Positions 34,986 through 44,540 of a stretch of 64,000 nt of DNA are shown in pieces; within the stretch, counting starts at the first letter, position 1; each line of letters starts with the position of its first letter. The position numbers and the translations under genes are program-made. The stretch comes from Streptomyces sp. D2-8 (GTDB taxonomy: Bacteria > Actinomycetota > Actinomycetes > Streptomycetales > Streptomycetaceae): contig NZ_JAAHBP010000005.1 in NCBI RefSeq assembly GCF_023184515.1, positions 284,039 to 348,038 of the forward strand. The letters run 5' to 3'. The notes under the pieces were generated by a model, which was not told where the DNA came from, did not search any database, and saw nothing but the letters and a program-made list of their open reading frames with translations.

Positions 34986-35058
34986 AGCGAACGACGAGGT
35001 TCGAACTCGCGACCTCAACCTTGGCAAGGTTGCGCTCTACCAACTGAGCTACGTTCGC
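34986..35058 (-). tRNA. tRNA-Gly (anticodon GCC)
   Basis: 73 nt. Acceptor GCGAACG/CGTTCGC, anticodon arm AACCT-TGCCA-AGGTT, T-loop GTTCGAAC. CCA is not encoded. It is nearly identical to the copy at 38919 except in the acceptor stem. Confidence 0.95.
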
Positions 35059-35080
35059 ATGCGCCGTGGCGCGAGAACCA

Positions 35081-35701
35081 CTATACCCAACCTCGCTCCC
35101 GCGCGAGCCGTACCGCCGCATGCCGGTTCTCCGCCCCGAGCTTCGACACGGCCGACGACAGATAGTTCCGCACGGTCCCCTGCGACAGCGCGGCCCGCTC
35201 GGCGATCTCCGCGACGGGCGCTCCGTCGGCGGCGAGTTCCAGGACCTCGGCCTCCCGGGCGGTCAGCGGCGAGTCCCCGGCGGCGATCGCGTCGGCGGCC
35301 AACTCCGGGTCGACGTAACGGTTCCCGGCGTGCACCGTACGGATGAGCTCAGCGAGCCGCTGCGCGCTCACGGTCTTCGGCACGAACCCCCGCACCCCGG
35401 CCGCCAGCGCCCGCTTCAGATGCCCGGGCCGCCCGTGGCTGGTGACGATGAGCACCTTGCAGCCGGGCAGTTCGGTCCGCAGGGATGTGGCGACCTTCAC
35501 ACCGTCGGCCCCGGGCATCTGGAGATCCAGCACGGCGACGTCGGGCTGGTGCGCCCGGGCCATGGCCATCGCCTCGGGCCCGGTGGCCGCCTCGGCGACG
35601 ACGACGAGGTCGTCCTCCAGCGACAGCAGCGCGGCGAGCGCACCCCGGATGAGGTGCTCGTCGTCCGCGAGCAGCAGCCGGACGGGTTCCACGGCCGTCA
35701 C
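35081..35701 (-). CDS. NarL/FixJ-family response regulator
   Basis: 206 residues from GTG 35701. Receiver domain (about 1-120) with acidic pocket LLADDEH, phospho-acceptor Asp in VAVLDLQMPG, Thr/Ser in LIVTSHG and Lys in FVPKTVS. The LuxR-type HTH follows (about 140-200, SPLTAREAEVLELAADGAPVAEIAERAALSQGTVRNYLSSAVSKLG). The start overlaps the kinase stop by 4 bp. With the kinase and the adjacent ABC-2 exporter it forms a four-gene unit (ATPase, permease, kinase, regulator) typical of systems that sense and export a toxic compound. Confidence 0.93.
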   Translation of the reverse strand: MTAVEPVRLLLADDEHLIRGALAALLSLEDDLVVVAEAATGPEAMAMARAHQPDVAVLDLQMPGADGVKVATSLRTELPGCKVLIVTSHGRPGHLKRALAAGVRGFVPKTVSAQRLAELIRTVHAGNRYVDPELAADAIAAGDSPLTAREAEVLELAADGAPVAEIAERAALSQGTVRNYLSSAVSKLGAENRHAAVRLARERGWV

Positions 35702-36981
35702 GGCGTGAACTCACTCGCGGAACGCGCGGCGACGGCGGCCGGGGCAGCGGCGGTGGAGGCGGACCGCGACGGCAGCGGGACCTCCGCCGTCAGCCGGAAC
35801 AGCCCTCGCCCCGCGGGCCCGGCCTCCAGCGTGCCGTCGATCTCCGCAAGCCGTTCCCGCAGCCCGGCGAGCCCCGAGCCGGACGGCCCGGCCCCGGACC
35901 CCGGCCCCGCCTCGCTCACTCCGTCGTTCTCCACGGACAACACCACCCGCCCCTCCAGCACCCGCAACCGCACCGCACACCGCCGCGCGTCCCCATGCCG
36001 CAGGACGTTCGTCGCGGCCTCCCGCACCACCCACCCCAGGGCGGACTGCACCGCCGCCGGCAGCCCGGCCGCCGTCGCCCCGCCGACCGTGCAGTCGATG
36101 CCGGCCGCCGTCAGCACCCCTTGCGCACCGGCCAGTTCCGAGGCGAGGTCGGCCTCCCGGTAGCCGCGCACGACCTCCCGCACCTCCCGCTGCGACTCCT
36201 GCGCGAGCCGCTGCACCTCGACCATCTGCGTCACGGCCTCCGGCCGCCCCCGCTGGGCCAGCTGCACGGCCAGCTCGCTCTTGAGGGCGATCACGGCGAG
36301 GTTGCGCCCCATGACGTCGTGCAGGTCCCGCCCGAACCTCAGCCGCTCCTCGGCGACGGCGAGCCGGGCCCGGGTCTCGCGGGCCTCGTCGAGCTCGTAG
36401 ACGATGTTGAGCAGCCACACCGAGATGACAGCTGTGAAGGCCAGGAGCCCTCCGCTGATCAGCACCATCAGCGCCGCGGCGAGCGATTCGCTCGCAGGGG
36501 CGCCCCGGGTGAACGCCACGAGCCAGGAGCCTGCGGCAAAGCCACCGACGACGGCGAACACCCGCCTGCGCCGGCGTATGCCGAGCGCGATGATGCCGAT
36601 TCCGATGACGACGACGGCCCCGAAGGCCCCGCCCGCGGCGGCGTCCACGCTCTCGCGGTCCGGTCCGCGGTCCGCGATGCCGATCGTGGTGACGCCGACC
36701 GCGCCGGTGACGGCGGCCAGAGTCCACAGCAGCCGGACGGGCTGGGGTCGCCTGCCCCGAGTCCAGTCCAGTGACCGCGACACGGTCACGAAGCAGACAG
36801 CGGCGTGCACGCCCACCATCAGCAGCAGCCCGGTGCCCAGCCACACTCCCAGCGAGCCCACGGCCAGGAGCCCGACCGTGAGGATCTCGATCACCGCGGA
36901 GAGGTGGAACGACCACCGGGTGTACGTCTCGACCTTCTCCGGCTTGCTCTGCCGCCGCCACCACCTGCCCGGCCCGCGCAT
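35698..36981 (-). CDS. HisKA_3-type sensor histidine kinase (DesK-like)
   Basis: 427 residues from ATG 36981, with a GGGGAGGGG site; earlier in-frame starts lack one. Five or six membrane helices (about 25-190) without a large extracellular loop suggest sensing within the membrane or through the transporter. Phospho-acceptor His in FGRDLHDVMGRNLAVIALKSELA (about 225). HATPase_c with N-box VVREAATNVLRHGDA and a GSGLAGLRERLAEI G-box. It phosphorylates the overlapping response regulator. Confidence 0.92.
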   Translation of the reverse strand: MRGPGRWWRRQSKPEKVETYTRWSFHLSAVIEILTVGLLAVGSLGVWLGTGLLLMVGVHAAVCFVTVSRSLDWTRGRRPQPVRLLWTLAAVTGAVGVTTIGIADRGPDRESVDAAAGGAFGAVVVIGIGIIALGIRRRRRVFAVVGGFAAGSWLVAFTRGAPASESLAAALMVLISGGLLAFTAVISVWLLNIVYELDEARETRARLAVAEERLRFGRDLHDVMGRNLAVIALKSELAVQLAQRGRPEAVTQMVEVQRLAQESQREVREVVRGYREADLASELAGAQGVLTAAGIDCTVGGATAAGLPAAVQSALGWVVREAATNVLRHGDARRCAVRLRVLEGRVVLSVENDGVSEAGPGSGAGPSGSGLAGLRERLAEIDGTLEAGPAGRGLFRLTAEVPLPSRSASTAAAPAAVAARSASEFTP

Positions 36982-37003
36982 CAGCCCGCCCCTCCCCGTT
37001 CGC

Positions 37004-37819
37004 TCAGCGCCGCGGTTCCCAGCGGAACCGCTGCCGTACAGCAAACACCGCGATGACGATCCAGACCACCGCCGTCGCGACGGCGCCCAGCGCCTCGTAC
37101 GCCGACAGGTCGCCGGTCCAGCCGCCGCGCACGAGGGTGACGACGGGTGTCAGCGGCAGCAGTTCGCAGACGGAGGCCACCCGGTCCGGGAGCAGCTCCA
37201 GCGGGAAGAACATGCCGGAGGCCATCATCGAGACGAGCATCAGCGGCATGGGCGTGACCTGGGCGCTCTCGCCGGTCCTGGTGAAGCTCGCGGTGGTGGC
37301 GGCCAGCGCGACGCACATCACGAGCCCCAACAGCAGGCCGACGACGGCCAGATGGAGCGCGGGCGGCGCGGGCAGATCCAGCAGGACCGAGCAGCCCACC
37401 GCCAGCAGCAGGCACTGCACGAGCCCGGTGAGGACGGCCGGCAGGGCGGAACCGGCCAGGATCTCGACGTCCCGCAGCTCACCGGTGCGCAGCCGCTTGA
37501 GGACGAGTTCCTCACGCCGGACGACGAAGGTGCCGACGAGTACGGAGTAGACGGCGAACAGCAAGGAGAAGCCGACCGCAGCGGGCAGGACCAGCGTGCC
37601 GGTGTCCAGACCGACTTCCGCGAGGTCCATCCCCTTGGCCGTTTGGGACGTGCTGACCGGCAGCACCAGCGGTGCGAACAGCGCGGCGACGAGCGCGCCC
37701 TTGGTCCGCCCGAGCAGGGTCACTTCGGCACGGGCGAGAGCCGTCATCCGGCTCAGCGGAGTCGTGACCGCGCCCTTCGCCGCCGGGGCCGGGCCGGGCG
37801 TCGTGCGGGTGGCGCTCAT
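37004..37819 (-). CDS. ABC-2 family permease
   Basis: 271 residues from ATG 37819, overlapping the ATPase stop by 4 bp. About six helices. LVLPAAVGFSLLFAVYSVLVGTFVVRREELVLKRLRTGEL carries the conserved ERE-like coupling motif of ABC-2 exporters. SMMASGMFFPLELLP and LLPLTPVVTLVRGGWTG form the last conserved block. It pairs with the ATPase at 37816 as a drug or lipid exporter half-molecule that would dimerise. Substrate unknown. Confidence 0.9.
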   Translation of the reverse strand: MSATRTTPGPAPAAKGAVTTPLSRMTALARAEVTLLGRTKGALVAALFAPLVLPVSTSQTAKGMDLAEVGLDTGTLVLPAAVGFSLLFAVYSVLVGTFVVRREELVLKRLRTGELRDVEILAGSALPAVLTGLVQCLLLAVGCSVLLDLPAPPALHLAVVGLLLGLVMCVALAATTASFTRTGESAQVTPMPLMLVSMMASGMFFPLELLPDRVASVCELLPLTPVVTLVRGGWTGDLSAYEALGAVATAVVWIVIAVFAVRQRFRWEPRR

Positions 37820-38787
37820 GCCGCGCACTCCTTCGCCGTCCTCTTGCCGGCCTGTTCCGCGGAGGCCTTCCTGGCGATCCCGAGGAACGCCTCCTCCAGG
37901 GAGGCCGAGCGCACGTCCAGGCGCCGCAGCTCGACCCGGGCCTGCGCGGCCCACATCAGCAGTCCGGTGGCCGTGCGCTGCAGTTCACGGGTGCGCAGCC
38001 GGACGGTCCGGCCGTCGGTCTCGTGGCCGGTCACGCCCAGCTCGCCGAGTGGCGGAAGGTCGCCGACGAAGTAGCCGTCGGGCAGCTCGAAGGAGATCCG
38101 CGACGGCTCCGCGGCGGTCACCTCGGCCGGGGTCCCGGTGGTGGCGATACGGCCCTCGTGCATGATCGCGAGCCGGTCGGCGAGGTTCTCGGCCTCTTCC
38201 AGGTAGTGCGTGGTCAGCAGCACCGTCGTCCCGCCGTCGCGCAGCGCGCTCACCAACTCCCAGGTGGCCCGGCGGCCTTCGGCGTCCAGCCCGGTGGACG
38301 GCTCGTCGAGGAAGAGCACCTCGGGATCGCCGAGCAGGGCGAGCGCCAGGTCGAGGCGGCGCCGCTGGCCGCCGGACAGCTGCTTGACCCGAGTGCCGGC
38401 CTTCGCCTCCAGGCCGACCAGCGCCAGTACCTCCGCCGGCGGCCGCGCCCCGCTCACGCATCCCGCCCACATCCGTGCGGTCTCGGCGACGGTGAGCTCG
38501 GAGGGGAAACCGCCCTCCTGGAGCATCACGCCGGTGCGGGGCCGTACGGCGGCCCGGTCGGTGTACGGGTCGTGCCCGAGGACCCGCACCCGTCCGCCGG
38601 CCGGCTCGGCGAGTCCCTCCAGAAGTTCGACGGTCGATGTCTTGCCCGCGCCGTTGGTGCCGAGCAGCGCGAAGATCTCCCCGCGTCGGACGGAAAAGGT
38701 GATTCCGCGTACCGCCTCGAACCCGCCCCCGTACACACGCCGCAGGTCAGTGACCTCAATCACGTGTTCGTGTCCGTTGGTTTCCAT
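37816..38787 (-). CDS. ABC exporter ATP-binding protein (DrrA/CcmA type)
   Basis: 323 residues. Walker A LLGTNGAGKTS, Q-loop GVMLQEGGFP, signature VKQLSGGQRRRLDLALAL, Walker B VLFLDEPSTGLD and H-loop TTHYLEEAE are intact. The C-terminal extension (about 225-323, RISFELPDGY to LEEAFLGIARK) is typical of DrrA-like antibiotic exporters. It is first in its four-gene operon; 131 bp of upstream space before tRNA-Gly hold its promoter. Confidence 0.93.
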   Translation of the reverse strand: METNGHEHVIEVTDLRRVYGGGFEAVRGITFSVRRGEIFALLGTNGAGKTSTVELLEGLAEPAGGRVRVLGHDPYTDRAAVRPRTGVMLQEGGFPSELTVAETARMWAGCVSGARPPAEVLALVGLEAKAGTRVKQLSGGQRRRLDLALALLGDPEVLFLDEPSTGLDAEGRRATWELVSALRDGGTTVLLTTHYLEEAENLADRLAIMHEGRIATTGTPAEVTAAEPSRISFELPDGYFVGDLPPLGELGVTGHETDGRTVRLRTRELQRTATGLLMWAAQARVELRRLDVRSASLEEAFLGIARKASAEQAGKRTAKECAA

Positions 38788-38879
38788 GCTTCCAGCGTCC
38801 CGGCCGTGCGGGCCCGCAAGCAGTGCGCGCTGTCATCACTCGGCATGACAAATGTCAGGCGAACGCTCGGGGGCACGAA

Positions 38880-38911
38880 GAAGGCCCCGGTCCATCAGGA
38901 CCGGGGCCTTC
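38880..38911. terminator. Hairpin after tRNA-Gly
   Basis: A perfect 14-bp stem (38880-38893 with 38898-38911), loop ATCA. It ends the minus-strand tRNA transcript. Confidence 0.85.
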
Positions 38912-38918
38912 TTTCCCG

Positions 38919-38991
38919 AGCGGACGACGAGGTTCGAACTCGCGACCTCAACCTTGGCAAGGTTGCGCTCTACCAACTGAGCTACGTCCGC
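38919..38991 (-). tRNA. tRNA-Gly (anticodon GCC), second copy
   Basis: 73 nt. Acceptor GCGGACG/CGTCCGC, anticodon arm AACCT-TGCCA-AGGTT. It differs from the copy at 34986 mainly by a compensated change in the acceptor stem. Confidence 0.95.
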
Positions 38992-39072
38992 ATTCGCTCC
39001 CGACCAGCTATCACTGATCGGTGCGGGCACCAGCCTACCTGATCCACCAGGGTGGCCGGTACGGCGATGCAG

Positions 39073-39144
39073 AGCGGGTGACAGGAATCGCACACTGCGC
39101 CTTCCCCCTGGAAGGGGGATGTTCTACTACTGAACTACACCCGC
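39073..39144 (-). tRNA. tRNA-Gly (anticodon TCC)
   Basis: 72 nt. Acceptor GCGGGTG pairs with CACCCGC. Anticodon stem TCCCC/GGGGA with loop CTTCCAG gives anticodon TCC, reading GGA/GGG. The T-arm has CGATTCC. It is the third glycine tRNA in 4.2 kb. Confidence 0.93.
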
Positions 39145-39278
39145 ATGTTTCCGTGAGCTGGGCCTTTCGGCCTCGCCCCTCGGCGTGCTCCAGACTCTAG
39201 CTGATCAGCCGGGGTGCTGCGCAAGTCGGTTGCCGCGAGGGGCGGGTGACCGGGCCTCGGTCCGGGCTCGACGGCCCG

Positions 39279-39596
39279 TCACTGGGCGGCGGTGAACGCC
39301 TCGTAGACCTTCTTGGGGATGCGCCCGCGCGCGGGGACCTCCATCTTGTTGGCCTGAGCCCAGGCGCGCACGGCCGAGGGGTCGGGGGCGACCTCCGTCT
39401 GCCGGTACGCCTTGCCCGAGCGGGACCGCTTGCGGCCGGCCTCCACGTAGGGCGCGAGCGCCTTCCGCAGTTCTCCGGCGTTGACTTCGCTCAGGTCGAT
39501 CTCGTACGACTTGCCGTCCAGTCCGAAGGCGATCGTTTCCGTCGCTTCCGAGCCGTCGATGTCGTCAAAGAGAGTGACCACGACCTTCTGCGCCAC
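39279..39596 (-). CDS. lsr2: Lsr2-family nucleoid-associated protein
   Basis: 105 residues from GTG 39596, where the family N-terminus AQKVVVTLFDDIDGSEATETI begins; the ATG at 39614 would add six unusual residues. The N-terminal dimerisation domain (about 1-60; FGLDGKSYEIDLSEVNAGELRKAL) and a C-terminal DNA-binding domain with the AT-hook-like RGR core (VPARGRIPKKVYEAF) are complete. Lsr2 coats AT-rich and foreign DNA and silences it, as H-NS does. Streptomycetes usually carry a second paralogue elsewhere (known), so this may be the Lsr2-like copy. Its own promoter region is AT-rich and could be autoregulated (inference). Confidence 0.9.
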   Translation of the reverse strand: MAQKVVVTLFDDIDGSEATETIAFGLDGKSYEIDLSEVNAGELRKALAPYVEAGRKRSRSGKAYRQTEVAPDPSAVRAWAQANKMEVPARGRIPKKVYEAFTAAQ

Positions 39597-39863
39597 GAAT
39601 ATCGGTCCCTTCATGCGGCACTTTGCCAATTCATTTGTACAGTGCCTGGCAATACATTGTGAAGCCCGACTAAATCCTTCTGCGTGTCAGAAGGCAATGG
39701 GTGCCGGGTGTCGATCCGGAATCTTTCCCGAAAATTTCGTGCGTGGGACCGTCGATGCCGGATCGTGATGACGGTCACGTAGTTTCCTACAAGTCAACGC
39801 GCGTAGAAATTTTGTGCGGGTAGTCTGAAGGAACCTGCTCAGCACCACACACCGGGAGTGCCA
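39597..39863. promoter_or_regulatory. Divergent promoter region between lsr2 and purSQL
   Basis: 267 bp, the most AT-rich stretch of the core region. It must hold both the lsr2 and the purS promoters. A TAGTCT box at about 39822 is a plausible -10 for purS; no confident -35 is seen. No purine riboswitch-like structure was recognised. Confidence 0.5.
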
Positions 39864-40127
39864 GTGGCACGCGTCGTAGTCGACGTCATGCTCAAGCCGG
39901 AGATCCTCGACCCCCAGGGCCAGGCGGTGCAGCGCGCACTGCCGCGGCTGGGTTTCGACGGGATCTCGGACGTCCGCCAGGGAAAGCGTTTCGAACTGGA
40001 AGTTGACGGGCCGGTCGACGAGGCCGCCCTCGCCCGCATTCATGATCTTGCGGAGTCCTTCCTCGCGAACACCGTGATCGAGGACTTCACGATCCGGGTC
40101 GAGGAAGTCGCGGAGGCCGCGAAGTGA
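39864..40127 (+). CDS. purS: FGAM synthase subunit PurS
   Basis: 87 residues. GTG 39864 has a CGGGAG site; GTG 39858 would add two residues. PurS is the small subunit that docks PurQ onto PurL so ammonia can pass. Seen are [45 protein letters not shown] and the C-terminal [13 protein letters not shown]. It overlaps purQ by 4 bp (GTGA). Confidence 0.95.
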   Translation: MARVVVDVMLKPEILDPQGQAVQRALPRLGFDGISDVRQGKRFELEVDGPVDEAALARIHDLAESFLANTVIEDFTIRVEEVAEAAK

Positions 40128-40804
40128 CCGCTCGTATTGGCGTCGTCACTTTTCCCGGCAGTCTGGACGACCGTGACACACAGCGCGCGATCCGCGTCGC
40201 GGGGGCGGAGCCGATCGCGCTGTGGCACAAGGACAAAGACCTCAAGCAGGTCGACGCCGTGGTGTTGTGCGGTGGTTTCTCCTACGGCGACTATCTGCGC
40301 GCCGGGGCCATCGCCCGTTTCTCGCCGGTGATGGAGCCCCTGCTGGAGCAGGCGAAGGCCGGTCTGCCGGTGCTCGGCATCTGCAACGGCTTCCAGATCC
40401 TCACCGAGGCCCACCTGCTGCCGGGCACGATGCTCCGCAACAACCACCTGCACTTCATCTGCCGCGACCAGAAGCTGCGGGTGGAGAACGCCGGGACCGC
40501 CTGGACCACCGACTACACGGCCGGCCAGGAGATCCACATCCCGCTGAAGAACAACGACGGGCAGTACGTCGCCGACGCGTACACGCTCGACAAGCTGGAG
40601 GCCGAGGGCCGTGTCGCCTTCCGGTACCTCGACTTCAATCCGAACGGCTCGCAGCGGGACATCGCCGGCGTCAGCAACGAAGCCGGGAACGTGGTCGGCC
40701 TCATGCCGCACCCCGAGCACGCCGTCGAGCCGCTGATCGGCACCGGTCGCACCGACGGCCTCCCGTTCTTCACCTCGATCCTCAAGAAGCTGGTCAACGC
40801 ATGA
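40124..40804 (+). CDS. purQ: FGAM synthase, glutaminase subunit PurQ
   Basis: 226 residues. Class I glutamine amidotransferase with catalytic Cys in [11 protein letters not shown] (about 88) and His-Glu in [11 protein letters not shown] (about 196-198). N-terminus [25 protein letters not shown]. It makes ammonia from glutamine for PurL. Coupled upstream (GTGA) and downstream (ATGA). Confidence 0.97.
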   Translation: MTARIGVVTFPGSLDDRDTQRAIRVAGAEPIALWHKDKDLKQVDAVVLCGGFSYGDYLRAGAIARFSPVMEPLLEQAKAGLPVLGICNGFQILTEAHLLPGTMLRNNHLHFICRDQKLRVENAGTAWTTDYTAGQEIHIPLKNNDGQYVADAYTLDKLEAEGRVAFRYLDFNPNGSQRDIAGVSNEAGNVVGLMPHPEHAVEPLIGTGRTDGLPFFTSILKKLVNA

Positions 40805-43059
40805 GCCGGACGCCTCTGGACACGGTCGAGCACGCGGCCGCGACCCCCGACGTCGAGCTGCCCTGGGCCGAACTGGGCCTGAAGAAGGACGAGTACGAGC
40901 GTGTGGTCGAGATCCTCGGCCGCCGGCCCACCGGTGCCGAGCTCGCCATGTACTCGGTGATGTGGTCGGAGCACTGCTCGTACAAGAGCAGCAAGGTGCA
41001 CCTGCGCCAGTTCGGCGAGAAGGCCCCGGAGTCCGACGCGATGCTCGTCGGCATCGGCGAGAACGCCGGTGTCGTCGACGTCGGCCAGGGCTACGCGGTC
41101 ACCTTCAAGGTCGAGTCGCACAACCACCCGTCGTACGTCGAGCCCTACCAGGGCGCGGCCACGGGTGTCGGCGGCATCGTCCGCGACATCATCGCGATGG
41201 GCGCGCGCCCGGTCGCCGTCGTCGATCCCCTCCGCTTCGGCGCGGCCGACCACCCCGACACCAAGCGCGTGCTGCCGGGCGTCGTCGCGGGCATCGGCGG
41301 CTACGGCAACTGCCTGGGTCTGCCCAACATCGGCGGCGAGGTCGTCTTCGACGCCTGCTACCAGGGCAACCCGCTGGTCAACGCCGGTGCCATCGGCGTC
41401 ATGCGGCACGAGGACATCCACCTCGCGAAGGCGTCCGGCGCGGGCAACAAGGTCATCCTGTACGGGGCCCGCACCGGCGGTGACGGCATCGGCGGCGCCT
41501 CGATCCTGGCCTCCGAGACCTTCGACGACGCCAAGCCCTCCAAGCGCCCGGCCGTGCAGGTCGGCGACCCCTTCCAGGAGAAGCTCCTCATCGAGTGCAC
41601 CCTGGAGGCCTTCCGGGAGAAGCTGGTCGTCGGCATCCAGGACCTCGGCGCGGCCGGCCTGTCCTGCGCCACCTCCGAACTCGCCTCCAACGGCTCCGGC
41701 GGCATGCGCGTCACCCTGGACGACGTCCCCCTGCGCGACTCGACGCTCTCGCCCGAGGAGATCCTCATGAGCGAGTCGCAGGAGCGCATGTGCGCGGTCG
41801 TCGAGCCGGAGAAGGTCGACCGCTTCCTGGAGATCTGCGACAAGTGGGACGTCATCGCCACCGTCATCGGTGAGGTGACCGACGGCGACCGCCTGGAGAT
41901 CTACTGGCACGGCGGCAAGATCGTCGACGTCGACCCGCGCACGGTCGCGCACGAGGGCCCGGTCTACGAGCGCCCGTACGCCCGTCCGTCCTGGCAGGAC
42001 GAGCTCCAGGCCGACGACGCGAACAAGCTGCCGCGGCCGGCGACCTCCGAGGAGCTGAAGGACCAGGTCCTGAAGCTGGTCGGCTCCCCGAACCAGGCCT
42101 CCAAGTCCTGGATCACCAGCCAGTACGACCACTTCGTGCAGGGCAACACCGTGCTCGCCCAGCCCGAGGACTCCGGCATGATCCGGATCGACGAGGAGAC
42201 CGGTCTCGGCGTGGCCATCGCCACGGACGGCAACGGCCGGTATGCCAAGCTCGACCCGTACCACGGCGCCCAGCTGGCCCTGGCGGAGGCGTACCGCAAC
42301 GTCGCCACCACCGGCGCCAAGCCGCTCGCCGTCTCCGACTGCCTGAACTTCGGCTCGCCCGAGGACCCGGCGGTGATGTGGCAGTTCGCGGAGGCCGTGC
42401 GCGGTCTGGCGGACGCCTGCCGGCAGCTGGGCACCCCGGTGACCGGCGGCAACGTCTCGCTCTACAACCAGACGGGCGAGGCGGCCATCCACCCGACCCC
42501 GGTCGTCGCGGTCCTCGGCGTCATCGACGACGTGGCCCGCCGCACGCCCGTCGCCTTCCAGGAGGAGGGCCAGCTGCTGTACCTCCTCGGCGACACGCGT
42601 GAGGAGTTCGGCGGCTCGGCCTGGTCCCAGGTGGTCCACGACCACCTCGGCGGTCTGCCCCCGAAGGTCGACCTGGAGCGGGAGCGCCTGCTGGCCGAGA
42701 TCCTGATCTCGGCCTCCCGCGACGGCATGATCGACTCCGCGCACGACCTGTCCGACGGCGGTCTGATCCAGGCCGTCGTCGAGTCGGCGCTGCTCGGCGG
42801 CAAGGGCGCCCGCCTGATCGTCCCGGACGGTCTGGACGCCTTCACCTTCCTCTTCTCCGAGTCGGCGGGCCGCGCGGTCGTGGCCGTGCCGCGCTCGGAG
42901 GAGGTCCGCTTCAACGACATGTGCGGTGCGCGGGGCCTGCCGGTCACCCGCATCGGTGTCGTCGACGGCGACGTGGTGGACGTCCAGGGCGAGTTCGCAC
43001 TCTCCCTGGCCGAGCTGCGCGAGACGCACGAGAGCACGATCCCGGCGCTGCTGGCCTGA
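40801..43059 (+). CDS. purL: FGAM synthase, large subunit PurL
   Basis: 752 residues, the small-PurL form that needs PurS and PurQ. ATG 40801 overlaps purQ by 4 bp. Seen are [89 protein letters not shown] and [19 protein letters not shown], covering both repeated AIR-synthase-like halves. It converts FGAR to FGAM with ATP. A strong terminator follows, so purS-purQ-purL is one operon. Confidence 0.97.
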   Translation: MSRTPLDTVEHAAATPDVELPWAELGLKKDEYERVVEILGRRPTGAELAMYSVMWSEHCSYKSSKVHLRQFGEKAPESDAMLVGIGENAGVVDVGQGYAVTFKVESHNHPSYVEPYQGAATGVGGIVRDIIAMGARPVAVVDPLRFGAADHPDTKRVLPGVVAGIGGYGNCLGLPNIGGEVVFDACYQGNPLVNAGAIGVMRHEDIHLAKASGAGNKVILYGARTGGDGIGGASILASETFDDAKPSKRPAVQVGDPFQEKLLIECTLEAFREKLVVGIQDLGAAGLSCATSELASNGSGGMRVTLDDVPLRDSTLSPEEILMSESQERMCAVVEPEKVDRFLEICDKWDVIATVIGEVTDGDRLEIYWHGGKIVDVDPRTVAHEGPVYERPYARPSWQDELQADDANKLPRPATSEELKDQVLKLVGSPNQASKSWITSQYDHFVQGNTVLAQPEDSGMIRIDEETGLGVAIATDGNGRYAKLDPYHGAQLALAEAYRNVATTGAKPLAVSDCLNFGSPEDPAVMWQFAEAVRGLADACRQLGTPVTGGNVSLYNQTGEAAIHPTPVVAVLGVIDDVARRTPVAFQEEGQLLYLLGDTREEFGGSAWSQVVHDHLGGLPPKVDLERERLLAEILISASRDGMIDSAHDLSDGGLIQAVVESALLGGKGARLIVPDGLDAFTFLFSESAGRAVVAVPRSEEVRFNDMCGARGLPVTRIGVVDGDVVDVQGEFALSLAELRETHESTIPALLA

Positions 43060-43075
43060 GCCGGCCGAACGCCCC

Positions 43076-43109
43076 GAAGCCCCCGCCCGGTTCACCGGGC
43101 GGGGGCTTC
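43076..43109 (+). terminator. Terminator after purL
   Basis: A perfect 15-bp GC-rich stem (43076-43090 with 43095-43109), loop TTCA. Confidence 0.88.
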
Positions 43110-43142
43110 GCCGTGTCCGGACCGGTCCGCGCACACCGACTC

Positions 43143-43178
43143 TTGCACGAAATTACGTAGTTCCGTAATCTCGGAATC
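43143..43178 (+). promoter_or_regulatory. Promoter with embedded palindrome ahead of the ArsR-type gene
   Basis: A -35 TTGCAC (43143) and a -10 TAATCT (43166) are separated by 17 bases. The -10 stands 7 bases before the GTG at 43179, so the transcript is probably leaderless. An inverted repeat ATTACG-6-CGTAAT (43152-43169) covers the spacer and -10, as expected of an autorepressor operator. Confidence 0.7.
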
Positions 43179-43679
43179 GTGGAACTCGAACAACGCGTCG
43201 CCGACCTGGAGCGCCGCCTGGCGGCCCTGGAAGGCGCCCAGCGCACCGGCCCCCGCCTCGACGGCAGCGACTTCTGGGCGCTGAACGGGCTGAGGGAGCA
43301 GCTGTCCGAGGCCGGGGCGGCCGACGGCGGTGTGCTCTACACGGGCTCCGTACGGCTGCCGACGGGCGAGGTGTACTCGTGGCAGATGGCCGCCCTCACG
43401 GACGACCTGCTGGAGGACGACTGGGTGACGGCGGCCGAGTCCTTCGCCGCGCTCGGCCACCCCGTCCGGATCCGCCTGCTCCGCGAGATCCTCGGCGGCC
43501 GGCGCACCGCCGCCGAACTCGCCGAGCTCGACGAGGTCGGCACGACCGGCCAGGTCTACCACCACCTGCGTCAGCTCACCGGCACGGGCTGGCTGCACAC
43601 GACGGGTCGGGGCCGCCACGAGGTGCCGCCGGGGCGGGTCGTACCGCTGCTGGTGGCGCTGGCGACGACCCGCCCATAG
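43179..43679 (+). CDS. ArsR-like winged-helix transcriptional regulator
   Basis: 166 residues. An N-terminal coiled coil (LEQRVADLERRLAALEG) and a linker domain (DFWALNGLREQLSE, GVLYTGSVRLPTGEVYSWQM) precede a winged helix (about 92-165: ESFAALGHPVRIRLLREILGGRRTAAELAELDEVGTTGQVYHHLRQLTGTGWL). No metal-binding Cys is present, so the ligand is not a metal by the usual ArsR sites. It probably represses itself and the following M23-peptidase gene, 17 bp downstream. Confidence 0.85.
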   Translation: MELEQRVADLERRLAALEGAQRTGPRLDGSDFWALNGLREQLSEAGAADGGVLYTGSVRLPTGEVYSWQMAALTDDLLEDDWVTAAESFAALGHPVRIRLLREILGGRRTAAELAELDEVGTTGQVYHHLRQLTGTGWLHTTGRGRHEVPPGRVVPLLVALATTRP

Positions 43680-43696
43680 AGGAACAGGGGGACAGG

Positions 43697-44530
43697 ATGT
43701 CCGCACGCAAGCTCGGCACAGTCGCTTCCCGATGCCTTCAACTGGCCTTCATCGGCCTGGTGACCGCCCATGTCTGCTTCGGCTGGGACCACAACGTCCT
43801 GTGGAATCTCCTGCCGCTGGTGCTGGCGTACGCCGTCGTCACCGTCGCCAACCGGTGGGGCGGCGCCCCGGACGACCCCCGGGTCGCCCGCGAGCCCTTG
43901 GAGGTCGCCCCGCCCGTGACCGGCCGCTGGTCCGCGCTGAACAGCCCGGCCGACCGCACCCCGAGCCACGGCGTCCACGCCCACGGGCAGACGTACGCCA
44001 TCGACATCCTCGCCGAGCCCGAGCCGGGGGCCCGTCCGGCCTTCGCCCGGCTGTGGCCGATCGCCCGCCGCCCCCAGGACTTCCCGGCGTTCGACGCCCC
44101 GATCCTCGCGGTCGCCGACGCCACAGTCGTACGGGCCACCGACGGGCAGCGCGACCACCTCAGCCGCAACTCGCTGCCCGGCCTGCTGTACCTCATGCTC
44201 ATCGAGGGCTCGGTGCGCGAGATGGCCGGCAGCAGCCGCATCCTCGGCAACCACCTCGTCCTCGACCTCGGCAACGGCACCTACGCCGCCTACGCCCACC
44301 TCCAGCGCGGCTCCCTCACCGTCCGCGAGGGCGACCGCGTCCACGCCGGACAGCAGCTCGCCCGCTGCGGCAACTCCGGCAACTCCTCCGAGCCGCACCT
44401 GCACTTCCAGCTGATGGACGCCCCGGACCCGGACGCGGCCCGGGGCGTCCCCTTCACCTGGGACGGAATCGGTGTGCCCCGCAACGGGGAGATCTTCGAG
44501 GCACCCCCGGCAGCCGTCCGCCAGACCTAG
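43697..44530 (+). CDS. Membrane-anchored M23-family (LytM-like) peptidase
   Basis: 277 residues from ATG 43697 with a GGGGGACAGG site. Two short N-terminal membrane helices (about 10-50) precede the LytM domain. The zinc ligands are visible as the H-x8-D pattern (SHGVHAHGQTYAID, about 95-108) and the H-x-H pair in SEPHLHFQLMD (about 233-235), with HVHAG-like flanks replaced by VREGDRVHAGQQLARCGNSGN. Such enzymes cleave peptidoglycan cross-bridges or activate amidases. It is controlled with the ArsR gene by position. Confidence 0.85.
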   Translation: MSARKLGTVASRCLQLAFIGLVTAHVCFGWDHNVLWNLLPLVLAYAVVTVANRWGGAPDDPRVAREPLEVAPPVTGRWSALNSPADRTPSHGVHAHGQTYAIDILAEPEPGARPAFARLWPIARRPQDFPAFDAPILAVADATVVRATDGQRDHLSRNSLPGLLYLMLIEGSVREMAGSSRILGNHLVLDLGNGTYAAYAHLQRGSLTVREGDRVHAGQQLARCGNSGNSSEPHLHFQLMDAPDPDAARGVPFTWDGIGVPRNGEIFEAPPAAVRQT

Positions 44531-44540
44531 GCTGACCCCC

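Noticed and set aside
32196..35027. A 943-codon minus-strand frame spanning several genes
   Set aside because: It crosses the DMF-amidase-like gene and purC antisense, without any domain.
39597..39863. A purine riboswitch upstream of purS
   Set aside because: No conserved purine aptamer core or terminator switch could be recognised in the leader.
40513..43134. An 873-codon minus-strand frame
   Set aside because: Antisense to purL; arises from the composition of GC-rich third positions.
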